From Candidatus Pacearchaeota archaeon (GTDB lineage: Archaea; Nanobdellota; Nanobdellia; Pacearchaeales; GW2011-AR1), in NCBI GenBank assembly GCA_002731115.1, contig PBZO01000001.1, positions 39,023 to 75,095 on the forward strand: a stretch of DNA of 36,073 bases, read 5' to 3'. Shown one piece after another: positions 34,198 through 36,073 of this stretch (position 1 is the stretch's first letter; every line of letters starts with the position of its first letter). The notes below the pieces were generated by a model. That model was not told the origin of the DNA. It saw only the letters and a program-made list of their open reading frames with translations, and ran no database searches. The translations under genes and the position numbers were made by a program.

Positions 34198-34205
34198 CTT
34201 TAAAA
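34198..34205 (+). promoter_or_regulatory. TATA box for the ThDP enzyme operon
   Basis: CTTTAAAA, 23-30 bases before the ATG at 34228. Confidence 0.6.
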
Positions 34206-34227
34206 AGACAGCCATTTAGAAAAATTT

Positions 34228-34818
34228 ATGAGTATTACAAAAGAATATCTTATTAATTTTGAAGAAGAGATAAAAAATTTATTTTTAAATAGAAAAATAA
34301 AAGGACCAATTCATTTGAGTGTTGGTAGTGAAGATTATCTAATTAAAATTTTTAAAAAAATAAAAGAACAAGATTGGGTATTTTCTACGCATAGGCCCCA
34401 TTACCATGCATTATTAAAAGGCATACCTAGAGAAAAAGTAAAAGAAGAAATACTTGCAAAAAGAAGTATGCATATCAGTAGTAAAGAGTATAAATTTTTT
34501 ACTTCAGCAATTGTTGGAGGGAATTTGCCTATAGCTGTTGGAACTGCAATGGGGATTAAAAGAAAAGGCCTTGATGAAAAAGTATGGTGTTTTACAGGTG
34601 ATATGGCTGCAGAAACAGGAATTTTTCATGAATGTGTAAAATACTCTAAAGGACATAATTTACCCATAACTTTTGTAGTTGAAGATAATGGATTGGGAGT
34701 TGCAACCCCTACAAGAGAGGTATGGGGAATTACAGATAACGCTAAATCTAATATTACAAAATTTAAATATTCTAGAAAATATCCCCATGTAGGTTGTGGG
34801 AAATCTATAACTTTCTAA
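34228..34818 (+). CDS. Miniature ThDP-binding subunit (E1-alpha/transketolase-N-like)
   Basis: A 196-residue protein matching the ThDP-diphosphate-binding half of 2-oxoacid dehydrogenase E1-alpha or transketolase. GPIHLSVGSE at ~26-35, FSTHRPHYHALLKGI at ~52-66, the GGNLPIAVGTAMG strand-turn and the metal/ThDP motif GDMAAETG...VEDNGLG (GDG is GDM here, with the closing Asn kept) are in the right order. Family members are usually 300-370 residues, so this is a stripped-down form without the long C-terminal part. It starts a three-gene operon; the next gene begins TAAAATG and supplies the partner half. It probably makes or breaks a carbon-carbon bond next to a carbonyl; substrate unknown. Confidence 0.8.
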   Translation: MSITKEYLINFEEEIKNLFLNRKIKGPIHLSVGSEDYLIKIFKKIKEQDWVFSTHRPHYHALLKGIPREKVKEEILAKRSMHISSKEYKFFTSAIVGGNLPIAVGTAMGIKRKGLDEKVWCFTGDMAAETGIFHECVKYSKGHNLPITFVVEDNGLGVATPTREVWGITDNAKSNITKFKYSRKYPHVGCGKSITF

Positions 34819-34819
34819 A

Positions 34820-35347
34820 ATGATTTATAAAGATGAATTAACAAAAGCTATGAAAATTCTTGCAAAAGATAAAAAAGTTTTATTTTTAGGTCAAACAGTG
34901 GGATATAAAGGAAGTGCCCTGCATGAGAGTCTAGAAAAGATATCTAAATCAAAAAGAATAGAACTCCCTGTAATGGAAGATACTCAAATAGGAATCTCTA
35001 CTGGATTAAGTTTACAAGGATATATCCCTGTTTCTGTTTTTCCAAGATTTGATTTCTTAATTTGTGCTACAAATCAATTAGTTAATCATCTAGAAAAAAT
35101 AAGTGAAATGACTAATAATGAATTTAATCCAAAAGTAATAATACGGACTGCTGTTGGTGCAACATCTCCTTTATATCCAGGAGTTCAACACTGTTCAGAT
35201 TATACAGAAGCATATAAATTAATGTTAAAAAATATTGAAGTAGTAAAACTAGAAAATAAAGAAGATATAGTCCCTGCATATAAAAAAGCATTAAAAAATA
35301 AAAAATCTAGTTTATTAGTTGAATTTTCTAATAAATATAATACCTAA
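34820..35347 (+). CDS. Miniature ThDP partner subunit (E1-beta/transketolase-pyrimidine-like)
   Basis: A 175-residue protein matching the pyrimidine-binding half of E1-beta (PF02779). KKVLFLGQTVGYKGS near the start, ELPVMEDTQIGISTGLSLQGYIPV with the conserved catalytic Glu that activates ThDP, and PKVIIRTAVGA...GVQHCSDYTEAY correspond to the known beta-subunit blocks. The C-terminal transketolase_C domain is absent; full beta subunits are about 325 residues. It is coupled on both sides by TAAAATG junctions to the alpha-like gene and the following cobalamin-type radical SAM gene. The pair should form an alpha2beta2-type carboligase or decarboxylase without lipoyl E2; no E2/E3 gene is in the window. 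Confidence 0.82.
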   Translation: MIYKDELTKAMKILAKDKKVLFLGQTVGYKGSALHESLEKISKSKRIELPVMEDTQIGISTGLSLQGYIPVSVFPRFDFLICATNQLVNHLEKISEMTNNEFNPKVIIRTAVGATSPLYPGVQHCSDYTEAYKLMLKNIEVVKLENKEDIVPAYKKALKNKKSSLLVEFSNKYNT

Positions 35348-35348
35348 A

Positions 35349-36073
35349 ATGTCATCAAATTTAGACTTACTTTTAATTAATGTTGGAGGAACAAAAAAGA
35401 AAGTATATCAAGATTTAAGCAAAGATTTTTCTGCAATAGAACCTCCATTTTGGGCTGCATTAACAGCCGGGTTTATCAGAAATAAGGGCTATAATGTAAA
35501 AATAATAGATGCAAATGCAGAAAACTTAACTCATAAGGAAACAGCAAGAATTGTAAAAGAAGATAATCCAAAATTAACTAATATTGTTGTTTATGGTCAA
35601 CATCCTTCAGCATCAACACAATTAATGACAGGTGTTGGAGAATTATCTAATGAAATAAAAAAAATAGAACCAAATAGAAAAATAATCTTAACAGGACTTC
35701 ACCCATCTGCACTGCCTAGAAGAACCTTAAAAGAAGAAAATTGTGATTTTGTCTGTCAAGGAGAAGGATTTTACACTCTACAAGGATTGTTAGAAAACTC
35801 TAAACCGAATAATATCCCTGGATTATGGTGGAAAGAAAATGGAAATATAAGAAATACTCCAAGAGAAAAAAATATGCAAAATCTCTCTAAAGAATTAGAT
35901 AGTGTTGCATGGGATTTATTGCCAATGGATAAATATAAAGCTCATAACTGGCAGTGTCTAGATAACTTGGATTCAAGATTTGGATATGCATCTATCTCGA
36001 CAAGTCTTGGTTGTCCTTTTACATGTGATTTTTGTTCTATTCATGAAACTTTTGGAGAAAAAAGAATAAGAAC
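35349..36073 (+). CDS. Cobalamin-binding-type radical SAM enzyme, 3'-truncated by window edge
   Basis: This gene is missing from the ORF track because it runs off the window: 241 codons are visible with no stop. The ATG follows the preceding stop as TAAAATG. The B12-domain pattern is PPFWAALTAGFIRNKG, IVVYGQHPSASTQLM, IILTGLHPSALP and FVCQGEGFYTL, and the radical SAM cysteines C222, C226 and C229 lie in TSLGCPFTCDFCSIHE. No DxHxxG motif is present. It is co-transcribed with the miniature ThDP pair, so it likely acts on the same metabolite. About half the protein is outside the window. Confidence 0.85.
   Translation, partial: MSSNLDLLLINVGGTKKKVYQDLSKDFSAIEPPFWAALTAGFIRNKGYNVKIIDANAENLTHKETARIVKEDNPKLTNIVVYGQHPSASTQLMTGVGELSNEIKKIEPNRKIILTGLHPSALPRRTLKEENCDFVCQGEGFYTLQGLLENSKPNNIPGLWWKENGNIRNTPREKNMQNLSKELDSVAWDLLPMDKYKAHNWQCLDNLDSRFGYASISTSLGCPFTCDFCSIHETFGEKRIR

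Noticed and set aside
34228-35347. The two ThDP genes as fragments of one broken E1 or transketolase gene
   Set aside because: Each has a proper start and stop, the junction is a normal TAAAATG coupling, and each holds a different half of the active site with key residues intact, so a split enzyme fits better than decay.
1-36073. CRISPR array, tRNA or rRNA genes
   Set aside because: No regularly spaced repeats and no tRNA cloverleaf or conserved rRNA stretch were seen on reading; the DNA is almost entirely coding.

Overview
The window looks like a piece of an archaeal chromosome. It is strongly AT-rich and tightly packed. The left end carries an archaeal/eukaryal-type N-glycosylation core: an STT3/AglB oligosaccharyltransferase, an Alg7-type GlcNAc-1-phosphate transferase and an Alg5/DPM-type dolichyl-phosphate sugar synthase. 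Almost every transcription unit has a TATA-like octamer ending about 20-24 nt upstream of the start codon, which is the layout of leaderless archaeal transcripts. A small-genome DPANN lineage (Woesearchaeota/Pacearchaeota-like) is my best guess, but no rRNA or ribosomal protein gene is present to prove it.

Layout. 1-5117 (+) is one operon: AglB (cut by the left window edge), GlcNAc-1-P transferase, a flippase-like membrane protein and a polyprenyl-phosphate glycosyltransferase. 5172-8734 holds a membrane-anchored GT2, a converging alkaline-phosphatase-superfamily phosphodiesterase and an orphan nucleotidyltransferase-fold protein. 8736-16391 (-) holds three units: SPASM radical SAM / SDR epimerase / cobalamin-type radical SAM; a PMT-like GT-C enzyme; and cobalamin-type radical SAM / GT2. 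16507-25445 is mainly (+): a sugar nucleotidyltransferase-GT4 fusion, a cobalamin-type radical SAM, then a four-gene unit (cobalamin-type radical SAM, GT4, methyltransferase, SPASM radical SAM), with one SPASM radical SAM on the minus strand between them. 25442-34143 (-) holds a methyltransferase, a radical SAM, a frameshifted Nudix gene, a nucleotide-sugar dehydratase, two paralogous SPASM radical SAM enzymes, a DegT aminotransferase, a GT9 glycosyltransferase and a GT-B glycosyltransferase. 34228-36073 (+) is an operon of a miniature two-part thiamine-diphosphate enzyme followed by a cobalamin-type radical SAM cut by the right edge.

How it fits together (inference). The window reads as a surface-glycan / N-glycan assembly locus. 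The left operon makes, moves and transfers a lipid-linked glycan. The GT2, GT4, GT9 and GT-C enzymes would extend it, and the two SDRs and the DegT aminotransferase would make deoxy/amino sugars. The striking feature is eleven radical SAM enzymes in about 27 kb, five with an N-terminal cobalamin-binding-type domain and six with CxxxCxxC plus C-terminal cysteine clusters, interleaved one by one with glycosyltransferases. Together with the split ThDP enzyme they suggest unusual glycan or lipid-carrier chemistry (C-methylation, epimerisation, deoxygenation or carbon-chain branching). No substrate can be read from sequence.

No tRNA, rRNA, CRISPR array, transposase or integrase was seen. No non-coding stretch exceeds about 150 nt, and the longest (27011-27159) is mostly the out-of-frame tail of the Nudix gene.
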